Both the position numbers and the translations under genes were made by a program. From positions 5,890,001-5,954,000 of the forward strand of contig NZ_CP121464.1 in NCBI RefSeq assembly GCF_029690045.1: 64,000 bases of DNA, read 5' to 3'. The notes beneath the pieces are model-generated. The model saw nothing but the letters and a program-made list of their open reading frames with translations. It did no database searches and was not told the origin of the DNA. The stretch comes from Janthinobacterium rivuli. Lineage in GTDB: Bacteria; Pseudomonadota; Gammaproteobacteria; Burkholderiales; Burkholderiaceae_D. Shown piece after piece: positions 9,055-18,313 of the stretch. How positions within the stretch are numbered: position 1 is the stretch's first letter; each line of letters opens with the position of its first letter.

Positions 9055-10260
9055 TTATACGCGTTCAATTACGACGGCAATACCCTGCCCCACGCCGATG
9101 CACATGGTGCACAGCGCATAGCGCCCGCCCGTGCGCTCCAGCTGGTTCAGGGCGGCCATCACCAGGCGCGCACCCGATGCGCCCAGCGGGTGGCCGATGG
9201 CGATCGCGCCGCCATTCGGATTCACGTGGGCCGCGTCGTCCGCCAGGCCCAGGTCGCGCGTGACGGCCAGTGCCTGTGCGGCAAACGCTTCGTTCAGTTC
9301 GATGACGTCCATCTGCTCGATGGTGAGTCCCGTTTGCGCCAGCACCTTGCGCGACGCCGGCGACGGGCCAAAGCCCATGATGCGCGGCGCCAGGCCGGCC
9401 GTGGCCATGCCCAGCACTTTTGCGCGCGGCGTCAGCTTATATTTATCGACGGCGGCGGCGGACGCCAGCAGGATGGCGCAAGCACCATCGTTCAAGCCCG
9501 AGGCATTGCCGGCCGTGACCGTGCCGTCCGGCTTGACGACACCCTTGAGCTTTGCCAGCATCTCGATCGAAGTGTCCGGGCGCGGATGTTCATCCATCGT
9601 CACCATCTTCGGCTCGCCTTTTTTCTGCGGCACGGCGACGGGCACGATTTCACAATCAAAGACGCCAGCCGCGTTGGCCGCGGCCCAGCGCTGCTGGCTG
9701 CGCAAGGCCAGGGCATCCTGGTCGGCGCGGCTGATGCCGAACTCCACGGCCACGTTTTCCGCCGTTTCCGGCATGGTGTCGATGCCGTACTGTGTTTTCA
9801 TTTTGCCGTTCACAAAACGCCAGCCCAGTGTCGTATCTTCGATTTTCGCCGCGCGCGAAAACGCGCTGTCAGCCTTGCCCATCACGAAAGGCGCGCGCGT
9901 CATGCTTTCCACGCCGCCGGCGATGATCAGCTCCGCTTCGCCCGCCTTGATGGAGCGCGCCGCCATGCCCACGGCGTCCAGGCTCGATCCGCACAGGCGG
10001 TTGATGGTATTGGCCGGCACGGCCGCCGGCAGGCCGGCCAGCAGCGCGGCCATGCGGCCCACGTTACGGTTGTCCTCGCCCGCCTGGTTGGCGCAGCCGT
10101 AGAACACGTCGTCGATGGCGGACCAGTCGACGGACGGGTTGCGGACGATCAGCGCGGCGATCGGCAGCGCGCCCAGGTCGTCCGCGCGCACGCTGGACAG
10201 CGCGCCGCCATAGCGGCCAAACGGGGTGCGTACGGCGTCACAGATAAAGGCTTCGTTCAT
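9055..10260 (-). CDS. paaJ: 3-oxoadipyl-CoA / 3-oxo-5,6-dehydrosuberyl-CoA thiolase
   Basis: The 401-residue thiolase cleaves 3-oxo-5,6-dehydrosuberyl-CoA and later 3-oxoadipyl-CoA with CoA, giving acetyl-CoA and finally succinyl-CoA. The three catalytic sites are present: Cys in NRLCGSSLDAV near residue 90, His in GGAIAIGHPLGASG, and Cys in CTMCIGVGQG near the C-terminus. The N-terminus AFICDAVRTPFGRYGGAL is typical of PcaF/PaaJ. The ATG at 10260 has AAGGAAG upstream; ten codons of open frame before it look like leader sequence. It sits between paaK and the transporter genes. Confidence 0.93.
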   Translation of the reverse strand: MNEAFICDAVRTPFGRYGGALSSVRADDLGALPIAALIVRNPSVDWSAIDDVFYGCANQAGEDNRNVGRMAALLAGLPAAVPANTINRLCGSSLDAVGMAARSIKAGEAELIIAGGVESMTRAPFVMGKADSAFSRAAKIEDTTLGWRFVNGKMKTQYGIDTMPETAENVAVEFGISRADQDALALRSQQRWAAANAAGVFDCEIVPVAVPQKKGEPKMVTMDEHPRPDTSIEMLAKLKGVVKPDGTVTAGNASGLNDGACAILLASAAAVDKYKLTPRAKVLGMATAGLAPRIMGFGPSPASRKVLAQTGLTIEQMDVIELNEAFAAQALAVTRDLGLADDAAHVNPNGGAIAIGHPLGASGARLVMAALNQLERTGGRYALCTMCIGVGQGIAVVIERV

Positions 10261-10294
10261 GTTTGCTTCCTTGTTCGTTTTCTTGTTCAAACTA

Positions 10295-11623
10295 TCAGGA
10301 AAAAATCTTCGGGCGCTGGTCGACCACGCGGCGGGCCTTGCCCGTCAAAGTGCGTTCGATGCCGGCGGCGGCCACCAGACGCACGCGCGTGCTCACGCCC
10401 ACGTGTGTCTTGATGCGGTGTTCCAGCTCGCGCGCCAGCGCGTCCGTTTCGCTGGCCGAGATGGTGGCGGTCAGGTCGATGCGCAGCTCGGCGATCACTT
10501 CCAGTTTGTCGAGGTGGCCGTCGCGCGTCACCACCAGCTGGTATTGCGGCGCCAGACGCGGCATCTTGAGGATCAGCTCTTCGATCTGCGTGGGGAAGAC
10601 GTTCACGCCGCGGATGATCAGCATGTCGTCGGAACGGCCCGTGATCTTGCCGATGCGGCGCATCGAGCGCGAGGTCGGCGGCAGCAAGCGGGTCAGATCG
10701 CGCGTGCGGTAACGGATGATGGGCAGCGCTTCTTTCGACAGCGAGGTAAACACCAGTTCGCCCTCTTCGCCGTCCGGCAGCACTTCGCCCGTTTCCGGGT
10801 CGATGATCTCCGGATAAAAATGGTCTTCCCAGATGACGGGGCCATCTTTGCTTTCGATGCATTCGGATGCCACGCCAGGCCCCATCACTTCGGACAGGCC
10901 GTAGATATCGACGGCGTCGATACCGGCGCGCGCCTCGATTTCAGAACGCATGGCGTCCGTCCACGGCTCGGCGCCGAAGATGCCCACCTTCAGCGACGAT
11001 TCGGCCGGGTCCAGACCCTGGCGCGTGAATTCCTCGATGATGTTGAGCATGTAGGACGGCGTGACCATGATGATCGATGGCTTGAAATCCTGGATCAATT
11101 GCACCTGCTTTTCCGTCTGGCCGCCGGACATCGGAATGACCGTGCAACCGAGACGCTCGGCGCCGTAATGCGCACCCAGGCCGCCCGTGAACAGGCCGTA
11201 GCCGTAGGAGATGTGCACCATGTCGCCCGCGCGGCCACCGCCGGCGCGGATCGAGCGCGCCACCACGTTGGCCCAAGTATCGATGTCGTTCTGCGTGTAG
11301 CCGACCACCGTGGCCTTGCCCGTCGTGCCGCTCGACGCGTGGATGCGCACCACTTGCTCGCGCGGCACGGCGAACAGGCCGAACGGGTAATTATCGCGCA
11401 AGACCTTTTTATCGGTGAACGGGAATTTGGCCAGGTCGGACAGGGATTTCAGGTCGTCCGGATGCACGCCCGCTTCGTCAAAAGCGGCGCGGTAATGGGG
11501 CACGTTGTCATACGCGTGCTTGAGCGTCCACTTCATGCGTTCGAGCTGCAGCGCCTGCAGTTCATCCTTGCTGGCGCGCTCGATCGGCTCGAGGTCATTC
11601 GGTGCTGGGGTTCTCTGGACCAT
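10295..11623 (-). CDS. paaK: Phenylacetate-CoA ligase
   Basis: This 442-residue adenylate-forming enzyme activates phenylacetate to phenylacetyl-CoA with ATP and CoA, the entry step of the pathway. The phosphate-binding motif SSGTTGKATVVGY is near residue 95, the core YGLSEVMGPGVASEC near residue 240, and the hinge RSDDMLIIRGVNVFPTQIE near residue 330. Length and order match PaaK. GGAGACAG precedes the ATG. The gene is between paaI and paaJ on the same strand with short gaps (67 and 34 bases). Confidence 0.96.
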   Translation of the reverse strand: MVQRTPAPNDLEPIERASKDELQALQLERMKWTLKHAYDNVPHYRAAFDEAGVHPDDLKSLSDLAKFPFTDKKVLRDNYPFGLFAVPREQVVRIHASSGTTGKATVVGYTQNDIDTWANVVARSIRAGGGRAGDMVHISYGYGLFTGGLGAHYGAERLGCTVIPMSGGQTEKQVQLIQDFKPSIIMVTPSYMLNIIEEFTRQGLDPAESSLKVGIFGAEPWTDAMRSEIEARAGIDAVDIYGLSEVMGPGVASECIESKDGPVIWEDHFYPEIIDPETGEVLPDGEEGELVFTSLSKEALPIIRYRTRDLTRLLPPTSRSMRRIGKITGRSDDMLIIRGVNVFPTQIEELILKMPRLAPQYQLVVTRDGHLDKLEVIAELRIDLTATISASETDALARELEHRIKTHVGVSTRVRLVAAAGIERTLTGKARRVVDQRPKIFS

Positions 11624-11690
11624 CTCTGTCTCCTGTTTAATTCTTTAACTGTTCAATCGGTACCGGCAGTTCAAGCCTGCTCTTGTCACT

Positions 11691-12137
11691 TCAATTGCTG
11701 ATAACTTCACCGGCCACGCGGATCGACTTGCCGCGGAAGAGCGCGACGGCGCGCCCTTCCTGGTTGCTGACCTTGACGTCGTAGACGCCGCTCTTGCCGG
11801 CCAGCGCCTGTTCGACGGCATGCGCTGTCAGCACGTCGCCTTCGCGGCCCGGCGCCAGGTAATCGATGGTACAGCCGGCGCCCACGGTGTTCAGGTTGTA
11901 GCTGTTGCAGGCGAAGGCGAAGGCGCTGTCGGCCAGGGCGAAGATGAAGCCGCCGTGGCAGGTCTGGTGGCCATTGAGCATGTCGGCGCGCACCGTCATC
12001 GTCATGCGCGCATGGCCGGGGCCCACTGCGGCCAGGGCGATACCCATGGCGGCGGTGGCGTTGTCGCGCGACAGCATGGAGGCGGCTGCCGCTTCGGCCA
12101 GGGCTTGTGCAGTGATGTTGTGGTCTTCATTCGGCAT
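11691..12137 (-). CDS. paaI: Hotdog-fold phenylacetyl-CoA-pathway thioesterase
   Basis: The 148-residue hotdog protein carries CHGGFIFALADSAFAFACNS, the signature helix of PaaI with its catalytic Asp in ALADSAF. PaaI hydrolyses hydroxyphenylacetyl-CoA and related thioesters that would otherwise trap CoA. The ATG at 12137 overlaps the last 11 bases of paaH and has GGAG at -12 within the paaH end. A larger open frame continues upstream in this register but it is only the shadow of paaH. Confidence 0.93.
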   Translation of the reverse strand: MPNEDHNITAQALAEAAAASMLSRDNATAAMGIALAAVGPGHARMTMTVRADMLNGHQTCHGGFIFALADSAFAFACNSYNLNTVGAGCTIDYLAPGREGDVLTAHAVEQALAGKSGVYDVKVSNQEGRAVALFRGKSIRVAGEVISN

Positions 12138-13695
12138 GAAAGCGATCTCCATTGGCAAGTTTACGGCGCAGCAGCGGCGAGACCCGGTAGCGGTCTTCGC
12201 CATAGCCCAGCGCCAGGTGCTGCAATACGGTGACGATGTGCTGGACGCCGACGGCATCGGCCCAGGCCAGCGGCCCGCGCGGATAATTGACGCCCTTCTG
12301 CATGGCGATATCGACGGCGGCCACCGTGCACACGCCCTGGTTGACGGCGTCGGCCGCCTCGTTGGCCAGCATGGCGACGGTGCGCATGACGGCCAGGCCA
12401 GGCACGTCGTCCAGGCGCGTGACGATGAAACCGGCCGCCTGGAACAGGCCGACGACGGCCGCGTAGGCGGCGTCGCTGCACTGGTCCGCACGGGCCACGG
12501 CGATGCGCTTGGCGCCAGCATAATCGAGCGCCAGGTCGAACAGCACCGTATCCGGATGCTGGTTGTCGTGCGCGCGCTGGGTGGCGCTGCGCCCATCGGT
12601 GAGGTAAATCGCGGCGCCATGGCAATGCAGGGCTGGCGCCTCGTCGTGCGCCTGGCCTTCCTGCGTCACGCGGCGGCTGACGGTGATGCCCGCCTGCTCG
12701 AGCCGCTGCACCAGGCTGTGGATGATTCCGCTGTGGCCACGGCCATCGCCGCCGATGGCCGCTGACAGGGCGACGAATTCCGGGGTCGCTTGCGCGCTTT
12801 CCGCCTGCGCCACAGGGGCAACGGCGCCTTCGCCGTACCGGTAAAAGCCGCGGCCCGATTTGCGGCCGAGGAAACCGGCGTTGACCATTTCCTGCTGCAG
12901 CACGGACGGCGTGAAGCGCGGGTCGTTGAAATAGGCGCCGAACACGGATTGCGTGACGGAGAAATTCACATCGTGGCCGATCAGGTCCATCAATTCGAAT
13001 GGGCCCATGCGGAAACCGCCCGCTTCGCGCAGCACGGCATCGATGGTGGCGGCATCGCCCGCCTGTTCGTTCAGCAAGCGCCAGCCTTCCGCGTAAAACG
13101 GACGGGCGACACGGTTGACGATGAAGCCCGGCGTCGATTTCGCATGCACGGGGTTCTTGCCCCAGGCGATCGACGTATCGTAGACGGTGGCGGCCACCTG
13201 CTCGCTGGTGGCCAGGCCACTGATCACTTCGACCAGCGCCATCAGCGGCACGGGGTTAAAGAAATGCATGCCGACCAGGCGTTCCGGGCGGCGCAGCTTG
13301 GCGGCAATCGCCGTGACGGAAATCGACGAGGTATTCGTCGCCAGGATGCAGTCGTCACTGACCAAGGTTTCGAGTTCGGCGAACAGGCCGCGCTTGACGT
13401 CGAGGTTTTCCACGATGGCTTCCACCACCAGGGCGCAATCGCTCACATCGGCCAGGCTGCCGGCCGCCTGAAGGCGCGCCGTGGCGGCCGTGGCTTCGTC
13501 CGCCGTCATGCGGCCCTTTTCGGCCAGCTTCGAATACATTTTCGCGATGTCGGCCAGCGCCTTGCTGACGGCTTCCGCCCGCGTGTCATACAGTTTGACC
13601 CGGTAGCCGGCGGCCGCGGCCACCTGCGCGATACCGGCCCCCATGGCGCCACTGCCGATGACGGCGACGATACTGTTGTTGTCCAGAGCTGCCAT
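12127..13695 (-). CDS. paaH: 3-hydroxyadipyl-CoA dehydrogenase
   Basis: The 522-residue protein oxidises 3-hydroxyadipyl-CoA to 3-oxoadipyl-CoA with NAD+. The N-terminal Rossmann motif is IGSGAMGAGIAQVAAAAGY. MHFFNPVPLMALVEVISG follows near residue 145 and the dehydrogenase C-terminal domain GFIVNRVARPFYAEG near residue 185. A second C-terminal 3HCDH domain (GLAVMRTVAMLANEAADAV) occupies about residues 415-510, the two-domain layout of PaaH/FadB-type enzymes. The start is 1 base after the paaG stop and the end overlaps paaI, so the three genes are tightly coupled. Confidence 0.95.
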   Translation of the reverse strand: MAALDNNSIVAVIGSGAMGAGIAQVAAAAGYRVKLYDTRAEAVSKALADIAKMYSKLAEKGRMTADEATAATARLQAAGSLADVSDCALVVEAIVENLDVKRGLFAELETLVSDDCILATNTSSISVTAIAAKLRRPERLVGMHFFNPVPLMALVEVISGLATSEQVAATVYDTSIAWGKNPVHAKSTPGFIVNRVARPFYAEGWRLLNEQAGDAATIDAVLREAGGFRMGPFELMDLIGHDVNFSVTQSVFGAYFNDPRFTPSVLQQEMVNAGFLGRKSGRGFYRYGEGAVAPVAQAESAQATPEFVALSAAIGGDGRGHSGIIHSLVQRLEQAGITVSRRVTQEGQAHDEAPALHCHGAAIYLTDGRSATQRAHDNQHPDTVLFDLALDYAGAKRIAVARADQCSDAAYAAVVGLFQAAGFIVTRLDDVPGLAVMRTVAMLANEAADAVNQGVCTVAAVDIAMQKGVNYPRGPLAWADAVGVQHIVTVLQHLALGYGEDRYRVSPLLRRKLANGDRFHAE

Positions 13696-13696
13696 A

Positions 13697-14488
13697 TCAA
13701 TGTCCCTTGAATTGCGGTGCGCGCTTTTCCATGAAGGCGGCCACGCCTTCGCGGTAATCGTCGCTGTGTCCGAGATCGCTCATCATGCGCGCTTCCAGCG
13801 CCAGCTGCTGCGGCAGGGTATTGGCGCCACTGGCGGCCAGCGCCTGCTTGGTGAACGCCAGACCCTTGGTCGGCGCCGTGGAAAAGTGTACGGCCAGCTT
13901 GCGCGTTTCTTCCACCAGCTGGGCATCCTCGACGCATTTCCAGATCAGGCCCCAGTCTTCCGCTTTTTCCGCCGTCAGTTTTTCGCCAAGCATGGCCAGG
14001 CCCATGGCGCGCGCGGAACCGATCAGGCGTGGCAGGAAGAAGGTGCCGCCCGTGTCCGGGATCAGGCCCAGCTTGCAAAACACTTCGACGAAGCTGGCCG
14101 ACTTGCCGGCGATGACGATGTCGCAGGCCAGCGCCAGGTTGGCGCCCGCGCCGGCGGCCACGCCGTTGACGGCGCAAATCACGGGCATGGGCAAAGCCTT
14201 CAAGGCCAGCACCAGCGGCGCGTAATTCTTTTCCACCGACTCGCCCAGGTCCACGCCCTTCGAACCTGGTTCCACGGCGCGGTCGGACAAATCCTGGCCC
14301 GCGCAAAAACCGCGGCCCGCCCCCGTCAATACAAACACGCGCACGCTGCTGTCGGCGTTGACTTTCGCAATCGCGTCGCGCACTTCCTCGTGCATGGCTT
14401 GCGTAAAACTATTGAGCTTGTCGGGACGGTTCAGGGTCAGGGTGGCGATACCCTGTTCGATGGTGAAGAGGATGTTTTGGTAGCTCAT
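13697..14488 (-). CDS. paaG: 2-(1,2-epoxy-1,2-dihydrophenyl)acetyl-CoA isomerase
   Basis: This 263-residue crotonase-fold enzyme converts the ring epoxide to the seven-membered oxepin-CoA. The oxyanion-hole region GRGFCAGQDLSDR and the block PVICAVNGVAAGAGANLALA match PaaG closely, as do SADYREGV-like DDYREGVAAFMEKRAPQF at the C-terminus. It is the only crotonase-family gene in the cluster: the second one expected, paaF (2,3-dehydroadipyl-CoA hydratase), is absent. The similarity pattern fits PaaG better than PaaF, but a dual role cannot be excluded. Confidence 0.92.
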   Translation of the reverse strand: MSYQNILFTIEQGIATLTLNRPDKLNSFTQAMHEEVRDAIAKVNADSSVRVFVLTGAGRGFCAGQDLSDRAVEPGSKGVDLGESVEKNYAPLVLALKALPMPVICAVNGVAAGAGANLALACDIVIAGKSASFVEVFCKLGLIPDTGGTFFLPRLIGSARAMGLAMLGEKLTAEKAEDWGLIWKCVEDAQLVEETRKLAVHFSTAPTKGLAFTKQALAASGANTLPQQLALEARMMSDLGHSDDYREGVAAFMEKRAPQFKGH

Positions 14489-14530
14489 GGCGTGTCTCGG
14501 TTTTTAGTTTTCAACCCAAGGACAAGTGCC

Positions 14531-14556
14531 GGGGTCGAACCTTAAGGTCCGACCCC
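14531..14556. repeat. GGGGTC-type intergenic palindrome, copy 1
   Basis: A 26-base near-perfect dyad between paaE and paaG: GGGGTCG, ACC, TTAA, GGT, CGACCCC with a single A/C mismatch in the stem. A partial copy (GGGGTCTGA) follows at 14568-14576. The second full copy is at 23307-23333. Confidence 0.7.
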
Positions 14557-14578
14557 AGTCTTCGCTTGGGGTCTGATG

Positions 14579-15658
14579 TTATTCAGCCTGGTCGAAGTCG
14601 ACGACGACCTTGTCGGTCAGCGGAAAACTCTGGCAACTGAGGACGAAACCGCGCGCCACTTCGTAGTCTTCCAGCGCGTAGTTGACGTCCATTTCGACTT
14701 TGCCGTCGAGGATCTTGCAGCGGCAAGTCGAGCATACGCCGCCCTTGCACGAATAGCGCATGTCCAGCCCGGCGCGCAGGCCCGCGTCGAGGAGGGATTC
14801 CTTATCCTTGTCCATCGTGAAGGTGGTGTGGTTGCCGTCCATGATGACGGTCACTTCCGTTTCCTGCACAGTATCGGCGGCCAGCTGGGCGCGCGGCTTG
14901 TGGGCATTTTTCGGGATGCTGGCGGCAAACAGTTCGATCTTGATATTCTGCTTGGGCATGCCGGCTGCCTGCAGGGCGGCGGAGACGCCCAGCATCATGT
15001 CTTCCGGGCCGCAGATGAAGGCGTTGTCGTAGTCTTCGACCTTGATCCAGTGCTGCAGGAACTGCTCGCATTTTTCCTGCGTGATGCGGCCGTTGAACAA
15101 TTCGATATCCTGCTGCTCGCGGCTCATCACGTAGACGAGGTTCAAACGCTCCAGGTACACATCCTTCAGATCCGTCAATTCTTCCTTGAAGATGACGGAC
15201 GACGAGGCGCGGTTACCGTAGAAAAGGGTGAAGCGGCTCAGGGGTTCCGTCAGCAAGGTCGTCTTGATGATGGAGAGGATGGGAGTGATGCCGCTGCCGG
15301 CCGCGAACGCCAGGTAATGCTTACGGTTGACGCAGTCGAGCGGCACGTTGAAGTGACCCATGGGCGGCATCACTTCGATGGTGGCGCCGGCTTTCAGGGT
15401 GTCGTTCGCCCAGGTCGAAAATGCGCCGCCCGGCGTGCGCTTGATGGCCACGCGCAGGGTGCCGTCCTGTACCGCCGAACAGATGGAATACGAGCGGCGC
15501 ACGTCTTCCGCATTGATATTGGCGCGCAGGGTCAGGTGCTGGCCCTGCTGGAAGCGGAACTGCTGCTGCAATTCAGCTGGCACGTCGAACGTGACGGCGA
15601 TGGTGTCGCGCGTTTCGTTGCGCACCTTGGCCACGCACAGCGGATAAAATTTACTCAT
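14579..15658 (-). CDS. paaE: Phenylacetyl-CoA 1,2-epoxidase subunit E (ferredoxin reductase)
   Basis: The 359-residue reductase feeds electrons from NADPH to the PaaABC oxygenase. Residues 1-105 are the FAD domain (RRSYSICSAV), about 110-240 the NAD(P) domain (FAAGSGITPILSIIK, FYGNRASSSVIF, CGPEDMM), and 260-359 a plant-type [2Fe-2S] ferredoxin with the cysteine set CKGGVCSTCRCKI plus the distal Cys in VLSCQSFP. GGAG lies 9 bases before the ATG. It is the last of the five epoxidase genes; a palindromic repeat fills the gap to paaG. Confidence 0.96.
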   Translation of the reverse strand: MSKFYPLCVAKVRNETRDTIAVTFDVPAELQQQFRFQQGQHLTLRANINAEDVRRSYSICSAVQDGTLRVAIKRTPGGAFSTWANDTLKAGATIEVMPPMGHFNVPLDCVNRKHYLAFAAGSGITPILSIIKTTLLTEPLSRFTLFYGNRASSSVIFKEELTDLKDVYLERLNLVYVMSREQQDIELFNGRITQEKCEQFLQHWIKVEDYDNAFICGPEDMMLGVSAALQAAGMPKQNIKIELFAASIPKNAHKPRAQLAADTVQETEVTVIMDGNHTTFTMDKDKESLLDAGLRAGLDMRYSCKGGVCSTCRCKILDGKVEMDVNYALEDYEVARGFVLSCQSFPLTDKVVVDFDQAE

Positions 15659-15698
15659 GCTTCATCTCCAGTTTCTTCGGAACGTGTGCCTGATTTTT

Positions 15699-16244
15699 TT
15701 AGTGGCACTTGAAGTAGTCAAACGGTTCGCGGCAATCGATGCATTTGTACAGGGCCTTGCACGGTGTGGAGCCGAACTGGCTGGTCAGCTGCGTATGCGT
15801 CGAGCCGCAGTTCGGGCAGATCACGTCCAGCTTAGGCATGGGCTGACGCTTGACGCCACCCGCTGCTCCTCTACCAAGGCCGCTAATGTCGATCACCTGC
15901 TGCTGCGGCGGGGCGATGCCATAGCCTTTCAGCTTGGCCTTGCCTTCTTCGCTCATCCAGTCCGTGGTCCACGCAGGCGCCAGCTGATTCACCAGGGTCA
16001 CCTTGGCCACGCCATGACTGCGCAAGGCATCCGTGACGGCGTCGGCGATCACCTGCATGGCCGGGCAGCCCGAATACGTGGGCGTGATCGTCACGATGCA
16101 CTCTTCGCTGCTGACCACATCGACGGCGCGCACGATGCCCAGGTCCACCACCGAAATGACGGGGATTTCCGGGTCCGGCACGTCGCCGAGCCAGGCCCAG
16201 ACCTGGGCGGCATCCAGCGCTGCGGCGCCAGCGACCGTGTTCAT
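15699..16244 (-). CDS. paaD: PaaD, epoxidase maturation protein (MIP18/DUF59 family with zinc ribbon)
   Basis: The 181-residue protein has an N-terminal DUF59/MIP18 domain (DVPDPEIPVISVVDLGIV, TPTYSGCPAM, residues 20-110) and a C-terminal four-cysteine knuckle (CPNCGSTHT near 143 and CKALYKCIDC near 162). PaaD homologues are needed for iron-sulfur or diiron maturation of the epoxidase system. The ATG overlaps the paaC stop by one base (TAATG), so translation is coupled. A longer open frame upstream is the out-of-frame shadow of paaC. Confidence 0.93.
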   Translation of the reverse strand: MNTVAGAAALDAAQVWAWLGDVPDPEIPVISVVDLGIVRAVDVVSSEECIVTITPTYSGCPAMQVIADAVTDALRSHGVAKVTLVNQLAPAWTTDWMSEEGKAKLKGYGIAPPQQQVIDISGLGRGAAGGVKRQPMPKLDVICPNCGSTHTQLTSQFGSTPCKALYKCIDCREPFDYFKCH

Positions 16245-16996
16245 TACCACTCCGCCCCGGGATAGGCGCGCTGCAGGAACTGCATCTCGGCCAGGATAAA
16301 ACCCAGGTGCTCCGTGTGCGTGCCCTGCTTGCCGCCCTTTTGCATCCAGGCGTCGGGCGCCGGCATGGTCAATGTCGCTTCGGCGAAGATCTCGGCCACG
16401 TGTTCGAGGAAAGCGCGGCGCAGCACGTCCGATGGCGGCGCGATGCCGGCGGCGACCATGGCCTGGTCGACGGCGTCGTACTTGAACATCTCGCCCGTGT
16501 ACATCCACAGCTGGTCGGCGGCGGCCTGCGTTTTCGCGTGGCTGTCCGCCGTGCCGTCGCCGAGGCGCACGATCAGGTCGCCGCTGCGGCGCAAGTGATA
16601 GGTCACTTCCTTGATCGATTTTTGCGCCACCTCGACGATGCGCGCATCCGTCGATTTCGTCAGTTCCAGCAGCTGGAAGTAGTGCCAGCTGTCGAAGAAG
16701 AACTGGCGCATCATGGTGTCGGCGTAATTGCCGTTCGGCTGCTCGACCAGCAGGCAGTTCTTGAAATCGTGGGCGTCGCGCAGGAAAGCGATGTCGTCTT
16801 CGTCGCGGCCCGCGTTTTCCAGCTCGGCCGCATAGCTGAACCACAAACGCGTCTGGCCCAGGAGGTCCAGCGCCACGTTGGTCAGCGCCATGTCTTCTTC
16901 CAGCGCCGGCCCCTTGCCGCACAGCTGCGACAGCTGCTGGCTGAGGATCAGGGCATTGTCGCCCAGGCGAAAAAGATAATTGACCTTGTCATCCAT
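16244..16996 (-). CDS. paaC: Phenylacetyl-CoA 1,2-epoxidase subunit C (structural)
   Basis: The 250-residue ferritin-like subunit is the non-catalytic partner that holds PaaA. The start of the helical bundle (YLFRLGDNALILSQQLSQL; ALTNVALDLLGQTR) matches PaaC. The ATG at 16996 was chosen because GGGAG lies 8 bases upstream; two earlier ATGs at 17014 and 17011 precede that site. Known PaaC proteins have about 250 residues. The gene starts 14 bases past the paaB stop. Confidence 0.95.
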   Translation of the reverse strand: MDDKVNYLFRLGDNALILSQQLSQLCGKGPALEEDMALTNVALDLLGQTRLWFSYAAELENAGRDEDDIAFLRDAHDFKNCLLVEQPNGNYADTMMRQFFFDSWHYFQLLELTKSTDARIVEVAQKSIKEVTYHLRRSGDLIVRLGDGTADSHAKTQAAADQLWMYTGEMFKYDAVDQAMVAAGIAPPSDVLRRAFLEHVAEIFAEATLTMPAPDAWMQKGGKQGTHTEHLGFILAEMQFLQRAYPGAEW

Positions 16997-17010
16997 TGCA
17001 GGCGCTCCCA

Positions 17011-17295
17011 TCACAGGTTCTTGACTTCTTCCGGCATCGGGAAGAAGGTGGGATGGCGGTACACCTTGCTGTTCGACGGTTCGAACAGGGCGCCCTTGTC
17101 GCCGGGGCTGCTGGCAACGATATCGGCCGCGCGCACCACCCAGATGCTCACGCCTTCATTGCGGCGCGTATAGACGTCGCGCGCATGGTTGACCGCCATG
17201 GTGGCGTCAGAGGCGTGCAGGCTGCCCACATGCTTGTGCGCCAGGCCGTGCTGGCTGCGGATGAAAACTTCCCACAATGGCCATTCTTTGCTCAT
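17011..17295 (-). CDS. paaB: Phenylacetyl-CoA 1,2-epoxidase subunit B
   Basis: This 94-residue protein (MSKEWPLWEVFIRSQHGLAH at the start) is the small PaaB subunit, which bridges PaaAC heterodimers in the epoxidase complex. The family length is about 95 residues. GGAGAG is found 6-11 bases ahead of the ATG. The gap to paaA is 28 bases. Confidence 0.95.
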   Translation of the reverse strand: MSKEWPLWEVFIRSQHGLAHKHVGSLHASDATMAVNHARDVYTRRNEGVSIWVVRAADIVASSPGDKGALFEPSNSKVYRHPTFFPMPEEVKNL

Positions 17296-17323
17296 GTTGC
17301 TCTCCCCTATCTGTCTTATGTAA

Positions 17324-18313
17324 TTACGCTGCTGCTTTGTTAGCGGCTTGCTTGTCTGCATACGCGAGCAAGGCATCGCGGAACCATGCGCCGTCTTCAT
17401 ACGCTTTGACACGCGTTTGCAGGCGTTCGCGGTTGCACGGGCCATTGCCCTTCAGGACGTTGTTGAACTCGGACCAGTCGATCTCGCCGAATTCATAGTG
17501 GCCCGTTTCCGCATTGAACTTCAGGTCGGGATCGGGCACGGTCAGGCCCAGGTATTCGATTTGCGGCACGGTCTGATCGACCATGCGCTGGCGCAATTCG
17601 TCGTTCGAGAACAGCTTGATGCGCCATTGCGCCGACTGGGCGCTGTTGACGGAGGCGGCGTCGGACGGGCCGAACATCATCAGCGAAGGCCACCACCAGC
17701 GGTTCAAGGCATCCTGCGCCATGGCTTTCTGCTCGGGCGTGCCCTTGCACAGCGACATCATGATGTCGTAGCCCTGGCGCGCATGGAACGATTCTTCCTT
17801 GCACACGCGGATCATGGCGCGCGCATACGGACCGTAAGAGCAGCGGCACAGGGGAATCTGGTTGATGATGGCGGAACCGTCGACCAGCCAGCCGATGGCG
17901 CCCATGTCGGCCCACGACAGGGTCGGATAATTAAAGATGCTGGAATACTTGGCTTTACCCGAGTGCAAGGCGGCCAACAAGTCGTCGCGCGACACGCCCA
18001 GGGTTTCCGCGGCGCTATACAGGTACAGGCCATGGCCTGCTTCGTCCTGGATCTTCGCCAGCAGGATGGACTTGCGTTTCAGGGTCGGCGCGCGCGTGAC
18101 CCAGTTACCTTCGGGCAATTGGCCGACGATTTCCGAGTGCGCGTGCTGCGAAATCTGGCGGATCAGGGTCTTGCGGTAGGCATCCGGCATCCAGTCCTTG
18201 GCCTCGATCTTGATGCCTTCGTCGATGCGTGCCTGGAAAGCGCGCTCTTCTTGACCCATGTCGTCGAGGGAACGGACGTTCTTGAGGCCGGTTTCAACCA
18301 TTTGTGCGTACAT
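17324..18313 (-). CDS. paaA: Phenylacetyl-CoA 1,2-epoxidase catalytic subunit A
   Basis: The 329-residue catalytic subunit carries the diiron centre that epoxidises the aromatic ring of phenylacetyl-CoA. The ligand-bearing helices can be seen as [15 protein letters not shown] (Glu/His) and [14 protein letters not shown] (Glu/Glu/His). GGGAGACACATC precedes the ATG at 18313; the 28 open codons before it are leader. It is the first gene of the catabolic unit, facing paaX across a 267-base regulatory gap. Confidence 0.96.
   Translation of the reverse strand: MYAQMVETGLKNVRSLDDMGQEERAFQARIDEGIKIEAKDWMPDAYRKTLIRQISQHAHSEIVGQLPEGNWVTRAPTLKRKSILLAKIQDEAGHGLYLYSAAETLGVSRDDLLAALHSGKAKYSSIFNYPTLSWADMGAIGWLVDGSAIINQIPLCRCSYGPYARAMIRVCKEESFHARQGYDIMMSLCKGTPEQKAMAQDALNRWWWPSLMMFGPSDAASVNSAQSAQWRIKLFSNDELRQRMVDQTVPQIEYLGLTVPDPDLKFNAETGHYEFGEIDWSEFNNVLKGNGPCNRERLQTRVKAYEDGAWFRDALLAYADKQAANKAAA

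Noticed and set aside
7725..9263. 512-codon open frame on the + strand opposite livH and the binding-protein gene
   Set aside because: Antisense shadow with low-complexity His/Arg/Gln-rich translation and no start signal. The minus-strand genes are well supported.
15699..16922. 407-codon frame joining paaD to sequence inside paaC
   Set aside because: The first part is paaC in the wrong frame; paaD starts at 16244 at the TAATG junction.
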